Under the pieces are notes generated by a model. That model ran no database searches, was not told where the DNA came from, and worked only from the letters and a program-made list of their open reading frames with translations. Shown here piece by piece: positions 8,142 to 16,869 of a DNA stretch of 64,000 nt. Made by a program: the position numbers and the translations under genes. This stretch comes from Streptomyces qaidamensis (lineage in GTDB: Bacteria; Actinomycetota; Actinomycetes; Streptomycetales; Streptomycetaceae): NCBI RefSeq assembly GCF_001611795.1, contig NZ_CP015098.1, positions 5,456,001 through 5,520,000 on the forward strand, written 5' to 3'. Numbering within the stretch: the first letter of the stretch is position 1; every line of letters starts with the position of its first letter.

Positions 8142-9500
8142 GTGGGACGACTCTTCGGCACGGACGGCGTGCGCGGTGTCGCCAACGCGGATCTGACGGC
8201 GGAGATGGCCCTGGGCCTCTCCGTGGCCGCGGCACACGTACTGGCCGAGGCGGGCACGTTCGAAGGACACCGGCCGACCGCCGTGGTCGGGCGTGACCCC
8301 CGTGCGTCCGGGGAGTTCCTGGAAGCCGCCGTGGTCGCGGGCCTCGCCAGCGCCGGCGTGGACGTCCTGCGGGTGGGCGTGCTGCCGACGCCCGCCGTGG
8401 CGTTCCTGACCGGGGAGCTGGGGGCCGACCTCGGTGTGATGCTCTCCGCGAGCCACAACGCCATGCCCGACAACGGCATCAAGTTCTTCGCCCGCGGTGG
8501 GCACAAGCTCGCCGACGAGCTGGAGGACCGGATCGAGTCCGTCTACGAGGAGCACCGCACCGGCGCCCCGTGGGACCGGCCGACCGGGGGCGGGGTGGGC
8601 CGCGTGCGCGCGTACGAGGAGGGCTCCGAGCGGTACGTCGCGCATCTGCTGAGCGTCCTGCCGAACCGGCTCGACGGGCTGAAGGTCGTCCTCGACGAGG
8701 CGCACGGCGCCGCCGCCCGGGTCTCGCCCGAGGTGTTCCAGCGGGCCGGTGCCGAGGTCGTCACGATCGGGGCCGAGCCGGACGGGCTCAACATCAACGA
8801 CGGGTGCGGTTCGACGCACCTGGACAAGATCAAGGCCGCCGTCGTCGAGCACGGGGCCGATCTCGGCATCGCGCACGACGGTGACGCCGACCGGTGCCTC
8901 GCCGTCGACCACACCGGCGCGGAGGTGGACGGGGACCAGATCCTCGCCGTGCTCGCGCTGGCGATGCGGGAGCGCTCCGTGCTGCGGTCCGAGACGGTCG
9001 TCGCCACCGTGATGTCGAACCTCGGCTTCAAGCTCGCCATGGAGCGCGAGGGGATCCGGCTGGTGCAGACCGCCGTCGGTGACCGGTACGTGCTGGAGGA
9101 GATGAAGGAGCACGGGTTCGCCCTCGGGGGCGAGCAGTCCGGGCACGTGATCATCCTCGACCACGCGACGACCGGCGACGGGACGCTGACCGGGCTGCTG
9201 CTGGCCGCTCGGGTGGCTCAGAGCGGGCGGACGCTGGCGGATCTCGCCGGTGTCATGGAGCGGCTGCCGCAGGTGCTGATCAACGTGCCGGATGTCGACA
9301 GGACGCGGGTGGGGACGTCCGCGGAGCTGTCGGCGGCCGTTGCGGACGCGGAGCGGGAGCTGGGGCAGACCGGGCGGGTGCTGCTGCGGCCCTCCGGGAC
9401 GGAGCCGTTGGTCCGGGTGATGGTCGAGGCGGCGGATATCGAGCAGGCTCGGTCTGTGGCGGGGCGGCTGGCCGATGCGGTGAAGTCCGCGCTCGGCTGA
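8142..9500 (+). CDS. glmM: phosphoglucosamine mutase
   Basis: GlmM converts glucosamine-6-phosphate to glucosamine-1-phosphate for UDP-GlcNAc and peptidoglycan synthesis. The 452-residue protein has the four-domain alpha-phosphohexomutase layout: LFGTDGVRGVAN at the start, the phosphoserine loop SASHN (Ser about 104), the Mg-binding DGDADR loop near 247, the sugar-binding GGEQSGH loop near 330, and the phosphate-binding RPSGTEPLVRVM near 418. Translation starts at GTG 8142 after GGAGGA. It works with GlmS, encoded at 13630; the two are separated by unrelated genes. Confidence 0.96.
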   Translation: MGRLFGTDGVRGVANADLTAEMALGLSVAAAHVLAEAGTFEGHRPTAVVGRDPRASGEFLEAAVVAGLASAGVDVLRVGVLPTPAVAFLTGELGADLGVMLSASHNAMPDNGIKFFARGGHKLADELEDRIESVYEEHRTGAPWDRPTGGGVGRVRAYEEGSERYVAHLLSVLPNRLDGLKVVLDEAHGAAARVSPEVFQRAGAEVVTIGAEPDGLNINDGCGSTHLDKIKAAVVEHGADLGIAHDGDADRCLAVDHTGAEVDGDQILAVLALAMRERSVLRSETVVATVMSNLGFKLAMEREGIRLVQTAVGDRYVLEEMKEHGFALGGEQSGHVIILDHATTGDGTLTGLLLAARVAQSGRTLADLAGVMERLPQVLINVPDVDRTRVGTSAELSAAVADAERELGQTGRVLLRPSGTEPLVRVMVEAADIEQARSVAGRLADAVKSALG

Positions 9501-9540
9501 TGACCCAGTAGGGGGTGAGGGGTTCCGCCGGGGACTGAGT

Positions 9541-9605
9541 GCGGCTTTCGTCGTGGCTGTTCGCGCAGTTCCCCGCGCCCCTGAGGAAGGTCGCCCTCAG
9601 GGCGC
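9541..9605 (+). repeat. dispersed Streptomyces intergenic repeat, copy 3
   Basis: This copy contains TCGTCGTGGCTGTTCGCGCA and the core GTTCCCCGCGCCCCTGAGG. The CGCGCCCCTGAGG arm pairs, with one bulge, with CCCTCAGGGCGCG, making a hairpin between the convergent ends of glmM and the DUF389 gene. It probably serves as a bidirectional terminator and overlaps the end of the DUF389 gene. Confidence 0.6.
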
Positions 9606-10538
9606 GTTCTTGGGCTGCCTGGACCAGAGCCACTTCTGTGCCAGCAGCGTCAGCGTGCCCGCGACGATGATGCCCAAGAGGTTCAGCAGGAGCTGTTCCG
9701 TCGAGCCCCAGGTCTGCTTCGTGTCGCCGTAGCTCAGGGCGACGGCCGCGTTCGCGGCGGCCGGGATCGTGGTGACCGAGATGGCCACGCCGACCAGGGC
9801 GCCCGACTTGGCCGAGGTCAGGGAGAGCGTGCCGGCGATGCCGGCCAGGACGGCCACGACGAAGGAGAACCAGTCCGGGGCGTAGATGAAGCCCGTGTTC
9901 GGGCGGTCGGCCTTGAGCTGCTGCTCGCTGAACAGGTCGACGGCGTCCATGAAGAGGCTGAAGGCGACCGTCACGGCCATCGCCGCCGCGAAGCCCACCA
10001 GCAGGGCGATCAGTGAGCGCAGGGCGAGCCGGGGGCGGCGCCGGACGATCGCGGTGCTGAGGCCGGCGAGCGGGCCGAACTCCGGGCCCACGGCCATGGC
10101 GCCGACGATCAGGATCGCGTTGTCCAGGACCACGCCACAGGCCGCGATCATCGTGGCGAGCGTGATGAAGGCCAGGTAGGTGACGGAGAGGGTGGACTCC
10201 TCGTGCGTCGCGTCGGTCAGCTGCTCCCAGAGGACCGCGTCCGCTCCCTCGCCGGGCGCGTCGGCCTCGGCCCGGTCGGCCCGCTCGGACAGGGACAGGT
10301 CTATGGACTCGACGGCGATGGAGCCGGTGGTGTCGATGCCCAGTCCCCGCAGAGCGGCGAGCAGTTCGTCGCCCGCCTCACGCGCGACGTCGCACATCAC
10401 CACGTCCCCGGCGGGGTCGCGGGCGGCGCCCGGCAGCACGACGAGGTGGGTGGTGCCGACCGTCTTCTCGATCAGCAGGACCACTTCGTCGGTCCGGTCG
10501 GACGGTGTGATCACGCGCAGGTGGAGCATGGCGCCCAT
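9597..10538 (-). CDS. DUF389 family membrane protein
   Basis: The 313-residue product has a cytoplasmic N-terminal alpha/beta domain of about 110 residues, then several membrane helices (AFITLATMIAACGVVLDNAI, ALLVGFAAAMAVTVAFSLF, and two or three more) ending near the C-terminus. The conserved NAILIVGAMAVGPEFGPLAG stretch is the DUF389 signature I recognise; the function is unknown. The ATG at 10538 has a purine-rich stretch upstream; 10529 is an alternative start. It lies 22 bases downstream of coaA on the same strand, so the two are probably co-transcribed. Confidence 0.8.
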   Translation of the reverse strand: MGAMLHLRVITPSDRTDEVVLLIEKTVGTTHLVVLPGAARDPAGDVVMCDVAREAGDELLAALRGLGIDTTGSIAVESIDLSLSERADRAEADAPGEGADAVLWEQLTDATHEESTLSVTYLAFITLATMIAACGVVLDNAILIVGAMAVGPEFGPLAGLSTAIVRRRPRLALRSLIALLVGFAAAMAVTVAFSLFMDAVDLFSEQQLKADRPNTGFIYAPDWFSFVVAVLAGIAGTLSLTSAKSGALVGVAISVTTIPAAANAAVALSYGDTKQTWGSTEQLLLNLLGIIVAGTLTLLAQKWLWSRQPKNAP

Positions 10539-10560
10539 CTGACCCGCCTTTCCCCGGTCG

Positions 10561-11550
10561 TCACAGTTTGCGCAGGCTGAGCCGCTGCACCGTGTGGTCC
10601 GGGCCCTTGCGCAGGACGAGGGTGGCACGGCCGCGGGTCGGGGCGATGTTCTCCACCAGGTTGGGCCGGTTGATGGTGCGCCACATCGTCCGGGCGTAGT
10701 CGAGGGCCTCCTCCTCCGAGACCTGCGTGTACTTGCGGAAGTACGAGGAGGGGTTCTGGAAGGCGGTCGCGCGCAGCTTGCGGAAGCGGTTGAGGTACCA
10801 GGTCTCGATGTCCTCGACGCGGGCGTCGACGTACACGCTGAAGTCGAAGTAGTCGGCGAGACCGACGCGGGTGCGGCCGTCCTTGCCGGGCAGGGCCGGC
10901 TGGAGGACGTTCAGGCCCTCGACGATCAGGATGTCGGGGCGGCGGACCGTGAGCCGCTTGTCGGGGACGATGTCGTAGATGAGGTGGGAGTAGACGGGGG
11001 CCGTGACCTCGTCCTTGCCGGCTTTGATGTCGGCGACGAAGCGGGTGAGGGCGCGGCGGTCGTACGACTCCGGGAAGCCCTTGCGGGACATCAGGCCGCG
11101 GGACTGGAGCTCCTGGGTGGGCAGGAGGAAGCCGTCGGTGGTGACCAGCTCGACGCGCGGGTGCTCGGGCCAGCGCGAGAGCAGGGCCTGGAGGAGGCGC
11201 GCGACCGTCGACTTGCCGACGGCGACCGACCCGGCCACGCCTATGACGAACGGGGTGCCCGACTGGGAGCCCTGTTCGCCCAGGAACGTGTTCAGCGCGC
11301 CTCTGAGGCCGTCGGTGGCACCGACGTAGAGATTGAGGAGGCGGGACAGCGGGAGGTAGATGTCCCGCACCTCGTCGAGGTCGATCACGTCGCCGAGACC
11401 GCGCAGCTTCTCGACCTCCTCGGCCGTCAGCGGCAGCGGCGTCTTGTCACGCAGCGCGCTCCACTCGGTTCGGGTGAGGTCGACGTAGGGAGTCGCCTCC
11501 GGGCGGGGCCGGTGGGCGCTCCGGGGCATCGAGGAGACCGGAGAGATCAC
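10561..11550 (-). CDS. coaA: pantothenate kinase, type I
   Basis: CoaA phosphorylates pantothenate, the first and usually rate-limiting step of coenzyme A synthesis. The 329-residue protein has the Walker A motif GVAGSVAVGKSTVAR near residue 104 and other type I blocks (TTDGFLLPTQEL, SRKGFPESYD, IVEGLNVLQP). The end YFRKYTQVSEEEALDYAR is also typical. The start is GTG 11550; the ATG at 11529 is also possible. It is divergent from the ABC transporter genes and probably drives the DUF389 gene too. Confidence 0.95.
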   Translation of the reverse strand: MISPVSSMPRSAHRPRPEATPYVDLTRTEWSALRDKTPLPLTAEEVEKLRGLGDVIDLDEVRDIYLPLSRLLNLYVGATDGLRGALNTFLGEQGSQSGTPFVIGVAGSVAVGKSTVARLLQALLSRWPEHPRVELVTTDGFLLPTQELQSRGLMSRKGFPESYDRRALTRFVADIKAGKDEVTAPVYSHLIYDIVPDKRLTVRRPDILIVEGLNVLQPALPGKDGRTRVGLADYFDFSVYVDARVEDIETWYLNRFRKLRATAFQNPSSYFRKYTQVSEEEALDYARTMWRTINRPNLVENIAPTRGRATLVLRKGPDHTVQRLSLRKL

Positions 11551-11720
11551 AGTCCATTGTTACGGGCGTACGAACGGATGGTGAGGTGGGATCCGTCACG
11601 CGAGGTGTTCGCCCCGCTTCCTCCTGAGAAAGGGCGATGCGGGAGGAATGTCAATGGTGTGCGTCACAGTTGTGGGAGAGGTGGGCTCGGTCCGGGGTCC
11701 ACGAACGCCTGGGGGTACCC

Positions 11721-12728
11721 ATGACGTATGCGATAGAGGCGGAAGGCCTGGTCAAGCGGTTCAAGGACACCGAGGCGCTGGCCGGCGTCGACCTGGCGGC
11801 CCGCAAGGGCACGGTGCTCGGGCTGCTGGGCCCCAACGGTGCGGGGAAGACGACCGCGGTGCGGATCTTCGCGACACTGCTGCGTCCGGACCGGGGCAGG
11901 GCCCGGGTGGCCGGCCACGACGTGGTCCGGGAGGCCGGGGTCGTACGCTCCCTCGTCGGGCTGACCGGGCAGTACGCGGCGGTCGACGAGAACCTGACCG
12001 GCACGGAGAACCTGCTGCTCATCGGCCGGCTGCTGGGCCTGCCGAGGCGGGAGGCGAAGGCGCGGGCCGGTGAACTGCTGGAGCGGTTCCAGCTGACGCA
12101 CGCGGCCGGGCGGGCCGCGAAGACCTTCTCGGGCGGCATGCGCAGGCGCCTGGACCTCGCGGCCAGCCTCGTCGGCCATCCCAGCATCCTCTTCCTCGAC
12201 GAGCCGACCACGGGCCTTGATCCACACAGCCGTGGTGAGTTGTGGGACACGCTGCGCGGCCTCGTCGCGGACGGCGCGACCGCCCTGCTGACCACGCAGT
12301 ATCTGAACGAGGCCGATGTCCTCGCCGACGACATCGTGGTGATCGACAAGGGCCGCGTGATCGCCGAGGGCACGCCGGACCAGTTGAAGGCGCAGGTCGG
12401 CGGCCAGGTGCTGGAGCTCAGGCCGATCGCCGGGCAGGACCTCGCGCGGGCGCACGCGCTGGTGGCCGGGGCCGCGGGGCCTGAGGCCCGGATCGAGGGC
12501 GAGACGGTCACCGCGCCGGTGAAGGACCCCGAGCTGATGCCGGCCGTCGTGCGCGCGCTGGACCGGGAGGGCATCGCGGTCGGGGAGCTGGCCCTGCGCC
12601 GCTCCTCGCTCGACGAGGTCTTCCTCTCCCTGACCGGCCACCGCGCCGAGCCGGGCGAGGCCGAGGAGGACGGCGGTGCGGCCGTCCGGGAGGACGAGGA
12701 ACTGGAGAAGGCGGTGAGCCGGTCATGA
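11721..12728 (+). CDS. ABC transporter ATPase, DrrA type
   Basis: This is the ATP-binding subunit of an exporter related to daunorubicin-resistance DrrA. The 335-residue product has Walker A (GPNGAGKTT, near 40), the Q-loop, signature FSGGMRRRLDL and Walker B FLDEPTTGLDP. The C-terminal domain of about 100 residues after the nucleotide-binding domain (ending LDEVFLSLTGHRA) is typical of DrrA. ATG 11721 was chosen as the start of the conserved fold; the open frame goes further upstream without family similarity. It overlaps the permease gene by ATGA. The substrate is not evident. Confidence 0.9.
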   Translation: MTYAIEAEGLVKRFKDTEALAGVDLAARKGTVLGLLGPNGAGKTTAVRIFATLLRPDRGRARVAGHDVVREAGVVRSLVGLTGQYAAVDENLTGTENLLLIGRLLGLPRREAKARAGELLERFQLTHAAGRAAKTFSGGMRRRLDLAASLVGHPSILFLDEPTTGLDPHSRGELWDTLRGLVADGATALLTTQYLNEADVLADDIVVIDKGRVIAEGTPDQLKAQVGGQVLELRPIAGQDLARAHALVAGAAGPEARIEGETVTAPVKDPELMPAVVRALDREGIAVGELALRRSSLDEVFLSLTGHRAEPGEAEEDGGAAVREDEELEKAVSRS

Positions 12729-13534
12729 CCGCCACCACTCTCACCGCACCGGTCACCGCGTCGGGCCGGGTGCCGCCCCTCGCCGGGCTGCGGCAGACCT
12801 TCACGATGGCCTGGCGCAGCCTGGTCGCCGTCAAGCACAACCCGCTCGAACTGGTCGACTACAGCATCACGCCGATCATGTTCGTGTTCCTGTTCACCTA
12901 CGTGCTGGGCGGGCAGATGGCCGGGTCGCCCGACGCGTACCTGAAGTACGCGCTGCCCGGGATCATCGTGCAGAACACCCTGTTCATGACGATGTACACG
13001 GCGATGGCACTCAACACCGACCTCACCAAGGGCGTCTTCGACCGGCTGCGCAGCCTGCCCATCGCCCGCTCCGCCCCGCTCATCGGCCGGATCACCGCGG
13101 ACCTCGCGAAGCACCTGTGGGCGCTGCTGCTGATGATCGGCCTCGGCCTGGCGCTCGGCTTCCGCATCACCGGCGGTTTCGGCGGCTTCCTGCTCGGCGC
13201 GCTGCTGGTGGTGGTGTTCGCCGCGGCCGTCTCCTGGAGCGCGGTGCTGATCGGGATGCTGGCCGGCGACGCCGAGAAGGTCCAGGCGTTCGCCTTCACG
13301 CTCATCTTCCCGATCACCTTCACCAGCAGCGCGTTCGTCGTCGTCGACACGATGCCCGGCTGGCTCCAGGCGTGGAGCGACGTCAATCCGGTGACCCACC
13401 TGTCGGATGCGTTCCGGGGGCTGCTGCTGGGCGGGGCGGTGGCGGAGCCGGTGCTGTGGTCGTTGGTGTGGGCGGCGGGCATCGCCCTGGTGTTCTACCC
13501 GCTGGCCATGCGTGCCTACCGGGCGAAGGTCTGA
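12725..13534 (+). CDS. ABC transporter permease, DrrB/ABC-2 type
   Basis: The 269-residue integral membrane protein has about six helices and the ABC-2 pattern, including NTLFMTMYTAMALNTDLTKG followed by FDRLRSLPIARSAPLIGR and the late NPVTHLSDAFRGLLLG motif. It pairs with the ATPase encoded just upstream; the four-base overlap implies translational coupling. The pair lies between coaA and glmS. It may export a lipid, drug or toxin; nothing in the sequence fixes the substrate. Confidence 0.9.
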   Translation: MTATTLTAPVTASGRVPPLAGLRQTFTMAWRSLVAVKHNPLELVDYSITPIMFVFLFTYVLGGQMAGSPDAYLKYALPGIIVQNTLFMTMYTAMALNTDLTKGVFDRLRSLPIARSAPLIGRITADLAKHLWALLLMIGLGLALGFRITGGFGGFLLGALLVVVFAAAVSWSAVLIGMLAGDAEKVQAFAFTLIFPITFTSSAFVVVDTMPGWLQAWSDVNPVTHLSDAFRGLLLGGAVAEPVLWSLVWAAGIALVFYPLAMRAYRAKV

Positions 13535-13629
13535 GGCGCCGTCGCAGGGGCCACGGAAGGCTGCATTATTTCCGATTCCGGGCAGGCTGAAGGGGTTTCC
13601 CGGGGGTGTCGGCCCGTAGGCTGCGCCTC

Positions 13630-15477
13630 ATGTGCGGAATCGTGGGATACGTGGGGCCGCAGTCGGCGCTCGATGTGGTGATGGCCGGGCTGAAGCGGCT
13701 GGAGTACCGGGGGTACGACTCGGCGGGTGTCGCCGTCCTGGCCGACGGCGGGCTGGCGGCGGCGAAGAAGGCCGGCAAGCTCCTCAATCTGGAGAAGGAA
13801 CTGGACGGCAGGCCGCTGCCGGCCGGCACCACGGGCATCGGGCACACCCGTTGGGCCACGCACGGCGGGCCGACCGACACCAACGCCCACCCGCACATCG
13901 ACAACGCGGGACGGGTCGCGGTGGTGCACAACGGCATCATCGAGAACTTCGCCGAGCTGCGGGCCGAACTGGCGGAGCGCGGCCACGAGCTGGCGTCCGA
14001 GACGGACACCGAGGTCGTCGCGCATCTGCTCGCCGAGGAGTTCTCCTCCTGCGCGGATCTCGCCGAGGCCATGCGCCTGGTGTGCCGGCGGCTGGAGGGC
14101 GCTTTCACGCTGGTCGCGGTGCACGCCGACGAGCCGGACGTGGTGGTGGGCGCCCGGCGGAACTCACCGCTGGTGGTCGGCGCCGGTGAGGGCGAGGCCT
14201 TCCTCGCCTCGGACGTCGCCGCCTTCATCGCCCACACGCGGTCGGCGATCGAGCTCGGCCAGGACCAGGTGGTGGAGCTGCGCCGGGACGGCGTGACGGT
14301 GACCGGCTTCGACGGCCGCCCCGCCGACGTCCGCTCGTACCACGTCGACTGGGACGCGTCGGCCGCCGAGAAGGGCGGCTACGACTACTTCATGCTCAAG
14401 GAGATCGCCGAGCAGCCCAAGGCGGTCGCCGACACCCTGCTGGGCCGGATCGACGGGTCCGGTTCGCTGACCCTGGACGAGGTGCGGATCCCTCCGGGGG
14501 TGCTGCGGGAGATCGACAAGGTCGTCATCGTCGCGTGCGGCACGGCCTTCCACGCCGGGATGATCGCCAAGTACGCCATCGAACACTGGACGCGGCTGCC
14601 CTGTGAGGTGGAGCTGGCGAGCGAGTTCCGCTACCGGGACCCGATCCTGGACGCGCAGACGCTCGTCATCGCCATCTCCCAGTCCGGCGAGACCATGGAC
14701 ACGCTGATGGCGCTGCGGCACGCCCGCGAGCAGGGCTCCAAGGTGCTGGCGATCTGCAACACCAACGGTTCGACGATCCCGCGCGAGTCGGACGCGGTGC
14801 TGTACACGCACGCCGGGCCGGAGGTGGCCGTCGCCTCGACCAAGGCGTTCCTCACGCAGCTCGTGGCGTGCTACCTGGTCGCGCTGTACCTGGGCCAGGT
14901 GCGGGGCACGAAGTGGGGTGACGAGATCAGGGCGGTGATCCGCGACCTGTCCTCGATCGCCGGTGCGGTGGAGCGGGTGCTGGGCACGATGGAGCCGGTG
15001 CGGGAGCTGGCACGCACGCTGGCCTCGAAGAAGACGGTGCTGTTCCTCGGGCGGCACGTGGGGTATCCGGTGGCGCTCGAAGGCGCGCTGAAGCTCAAGG
15101 AGCTCGCCTACATGCACGCGGAGGGGTTCGCGGCCGGGGAGCTGAAGCACGGGCCGATCGCCCTGATCGAGGAGGACCTGCCGGTGGTCGTGGTGGTGCC
15201 GTCGCCGCGTGGGCGCTCGGTGCTGCACGACAAGATCGTGTCCAACATCCAGGAGATCCGGGCGCGGGGTGCCCGGACCATCGTGATCGCGGAGGAGGGC
15301 GACGAGGCGGTTGTGCCGTACGCGGACCATCTGGTCCGGATTCCCGCCACGCCGACCCTGTTGCAGCCGCTCGTCGCGACGGTGCCGCTGCAGGTGTTCG
15401 CGTGCGAGCTGGCGACGGCCCGGGGGAACGAGGTGGACCAGCCGCGGAACCTGGCCAAGTCGGTGACGGTGGAGTGA
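13630..15477 (+). CDS. glmS: glutamine-fructose-6-phosphate aminotransferase
   Basis: GlmS makes glucosamine-6-phosphate, the entry step to UDP-GlcNAc. The 615-residue product begins MCGIVGYVG, so the processed N-terminus exposes the catalytic Cys of the class II glutaminase. Other landmarks are the GHTRWATHG loop, two SIS sugar-isomerase domains (from ~290, with SQSGETMDT and STKAFLTQ) and the final KSVTVE. ATG 13630 is fixed by the catalytic Cys2. No glmS ribozyme is seen upstream, as expected in actinobacteria. A strong terminator follows at 15481. Confidence 0.97.
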   Translation: MCGIVGYVGPQSALDVVMAGLKRLEYRGYDSAGVAVLADGGLAAAKKAGKLLNLEKELDGRPLPAGTTGIGHTRWATHGGPTDTNAHPHIDNAGRVAVVHNGIIENFAELRAELAERGHELASETDTEVVAHLLAEEFSSCADLAEAMRLVCRRLEGAFTLVAVHADEPDVVVGARRNSPLVVGAGEGEAFLASDVAAFIAHTRSAIELGQDQVVELRRDGVTVTGFDGRPADVRSYHVDWDASAAEKGGYDYFMLKEIAEQPKAVADTLLGRIDGSGSLTLDEVRIPPGVLREIDKVVIVACGTAFHAGMIAKYAIEHWTRLPCEVELASEFRYRDPILDAQTLVIAISQSGETMDTLMALRHAREQGSKVLAICNTNGSTIPRESDAVLYTHAGPEVAVASTKAFLTQLVACYLVALYLGQVRGTKWGDEIRAVIRDLSSIAGAVERVLGTMEPVRELARTLASKKTVLFLGRHVGYPVALEGALKLKELAYMHAEGFAAGELKHGPIALIEEDLPVVVVVPSPRGRSVLHDKIVSNIQEIRARGARTIVIAEEGDEAVVPYADHLVRIPATPTLLQPLVATVPLQVFACELATARGNEVDQPRNLAKSVTVE

Positions 15478-15480
15478 GAA

Positions 15481-15509
15481 GGGGCGAACGGCTGTCTTCC
15501 GTTCGCCCC
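15481..15509 (+). terminator. terminator after glmS
   Basis: A perfect 11-bp stem (15481-15491 with 15499-15509) encloses the 7-base loop CTGTCTT. It lies between the convergent glmS and SH3-like genes and could serve both directions. Confidence 0.85.
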
Positions 15510-15528
15510 TCGCCGGCCGGACAGGCCG

Positions 15529-15901
15529 TCAGGTGCTCGGCTCGGATGGGCAGGCAGGTCGCCGGGACCCAGCCTTCCTTGCTGGTGCTGTCGGGGCCGC
15601 CGAAGTACCACTTGTCGCTCGTCTTGCCGCAGGCCGTGTAGCGGCCGCCCGTGGCGGGCTTGCGGTCGTCGAAGCAGACACCGCCCGCCTTGCCCTTGCC
15701 CCAGGTGCCGAGCGCCGTGGAGCTCGTCTTGGGCCGGCTGCGGAGGTTGACGGTCTCCTTGGGCTTCACGTTGGTCAGCGCGCTGCTGCAGTCCGGCTTC
15801 GTCGCCGCGGCGGCGGTGCCGGCGGTGGCGACGGTGCCGGTGAGGGCCGAGGCGGAGAGGGCCATTGCGGCGGCCGCGGTCCCCAGCGACTTGTACTTCA
15901 T
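15529..15901 (-). CDS. secreted SH3-like protein, apparent 1-nt frameshift near its end
   Basis: The N-terminus (MKYKSLGTAAAAMALSASAL, then ATAGTAAAA) is a signal peptide. The mature part resembles a small bacterial SH3 domain (VNLRSRPKTSSTALGTWGKG, then GWVPATCLP) with four cysteines, the kind that binds cell wall. In the as-read frame there is no stop after GWVPATCLP; reading continues through the glmS terminator and about 380 bases antisense into glmS, to 15095. Removing one C from the CCC run near 15548-15550 gives the ending L-P-S-E-P-S-T and a TGA at 15531-15529, which looks natural. I give that end; the as-read end is 15095. The cause could be mutation or sequence error. Confidence 0.6.
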
Positions 15902-16054
15902 GGTGTCCTGCCGTTTGCGTGCGATGCCGTTTGCTCATCGCGGTCGGCGCGAACTCTGTAGCGGCCAGGTGAAGTTGAGGATCATGGGGTGTCCTGGGCG
16001 GCGCATCGGACGCCGTTCCCGCCGGATCCCGCCCGTCACCGTAGGGTGCTGCCC

Positions 16055-16426
16055 ATGAGCATCATCGGGGTCGGCATCGACGTTGCCGAGATCGAGCGGT
16101 TCGCGGCTTCACTGGAGCGTACGCCCGCGCTGGCCGGACGGCTGTTCGTGGAGCGGGAGTTGCTGCTGCCCAGCGGGGAGCGGCGGGGGGTCGCCTCGCT
16201 CGCCGCGCGGTTCGCGGCCAAGGAGGCCCTGGCCAAGGCGCTCGGCGCTCCGCCCGGGCTGCTCTGGACCGACGCCGAGGTGTGTGTCGAGGACAGCGGG
16301 CAGCCCCGGCTGCGGGTGACCGGGACGGTCGCCGCGCGGGCCGCCGAACTCGGCGTGCGGACCTGGCACGTGTCGCTGAGTCACGACGCGGGCGTCGCCT
16401 CGGCCGTGGTCATCGCCGAGGCGTGA
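16055..16426 (+). CDS. acpS: holo-[acyl-carrier-protein] synthase
   Basis: AcpS moves 4'-phosphopantetheine from CoA to acyl carrier protein, activating fatty acid synthesis and possibly type II polyketide ACPs. The 123-residue protein has the two family motifs: GVGIDVAEIERF near residue 4, with the Mg-binding Asp, and ARFAAKEALAKALG near 50, with the Mg-binding Glu. The end WHVSLSHDAGVASAVVIAEA is also canonical. ATG 16055 sets the family length. It is divergent from the SH3-like gene. Its link to neighbours is the shared role in envelope and CoA-dependent metabolism. Confidence 0.95.
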   Translation: MSIIGVGIDVAEIERFAASLERTPALAGRLFVERELLLPSGERRGVASLAARFAAKEALAKALGAPPGLLWTDAEVCVEDSGQPRLRVTGTVAARAAELGVRTWHVSLSHDAGVASAVVIAEA

Positions 16427-16466
16427 GGCCACCTCCCCGAGGCCTCCCGGAGGGTGTCCGCAATTC

Positions 16467-16739
16467 CTAGGCCAGGCCCCAGAGCAGCGTGATCGTGCCG
16501 ATGAAGCCCGTCGCGCCCAGGGTCATGCCGGCTGCCGCCGACCACACCCGGCCCGTTCCCCTGCGGGCGTAGTGGAGGCCCATGGCTCCGAAGGTCACCG
16601 CCAGCGCTCCGGCCAGTACCGTCCACGGGAACAGCAACGCCCAGGTGCCCAGGGCCGAGAAGACGCCGAGGACCAGGGCCGTGGGGCCCAGGGCGGTGGC
16701 GGGGCTGTCCTTTTCTCCGGGTGCTGCCGAGCTGGTCAT
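16467..16739 (-). CDS. small membrane protein, DUF4190-like
   Basis: The 90-residue product (from ATG 16739) starts with a short polar segment and has about three hydrophobic helices: LVLGVFSALGTWALLFPW, VLAGALAVTFGAMGLHYA and AGMTLGATGFIGTITLLWGL. The layout resembles DUF4190 proteins; the function is unknown. A TTG start at 16772 is possible, but the ATG has an AGGGGG binding site 11 bases upstream and leaves the 18-bp palindrome at 16757 in the untranslated leader. It lies between acpS and the beta-helix gene. Confidence 0.7.
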   Translation of the reverse strand: MTSSAAPGEKDSPATALGPTALVLGVFSALGTWALLFPWTVLAGALAVTFGAMGLHYARRGTGRVWSAAAGMTLGATGFIGTITLLWGLA

Positions 16740-16756
16740 GTCTCGTCGATCCCCCT

Positions 16757-16774
16757 TTTTGAACGAGTTCAAAA
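16757..16774. promoter_or_regulatory. 18-bp operator-like palindrome TTTTGAAC-GA-GTTCAAAA
   Basis: Two perfect 8-bp arms flank a GA spacer. It is AT-rich against a very GC-rich background and lies 18 bases upstream of the ATG at 16739, abutting the ribosome-binding region. TetR-family repressors often bind such GAAC/GTTC palindromes; that is inference. Confidence 0.55.
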
Positions 16775-16869
16775 CACGGCTCGATCATACGCCTCGGGAG
16801 GGGCGGCGGCCCGGGGGAGGGCCCCGAAGCCCCCGCCGAGTGGGGTGGCGAGGGCTTCGGGGAGCAGGA

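Noticed and set aside
13535..13629. glmS ribozyme
   Set aside because: No ribozyme core sequence is present, and actinobacteria are not known to use it.
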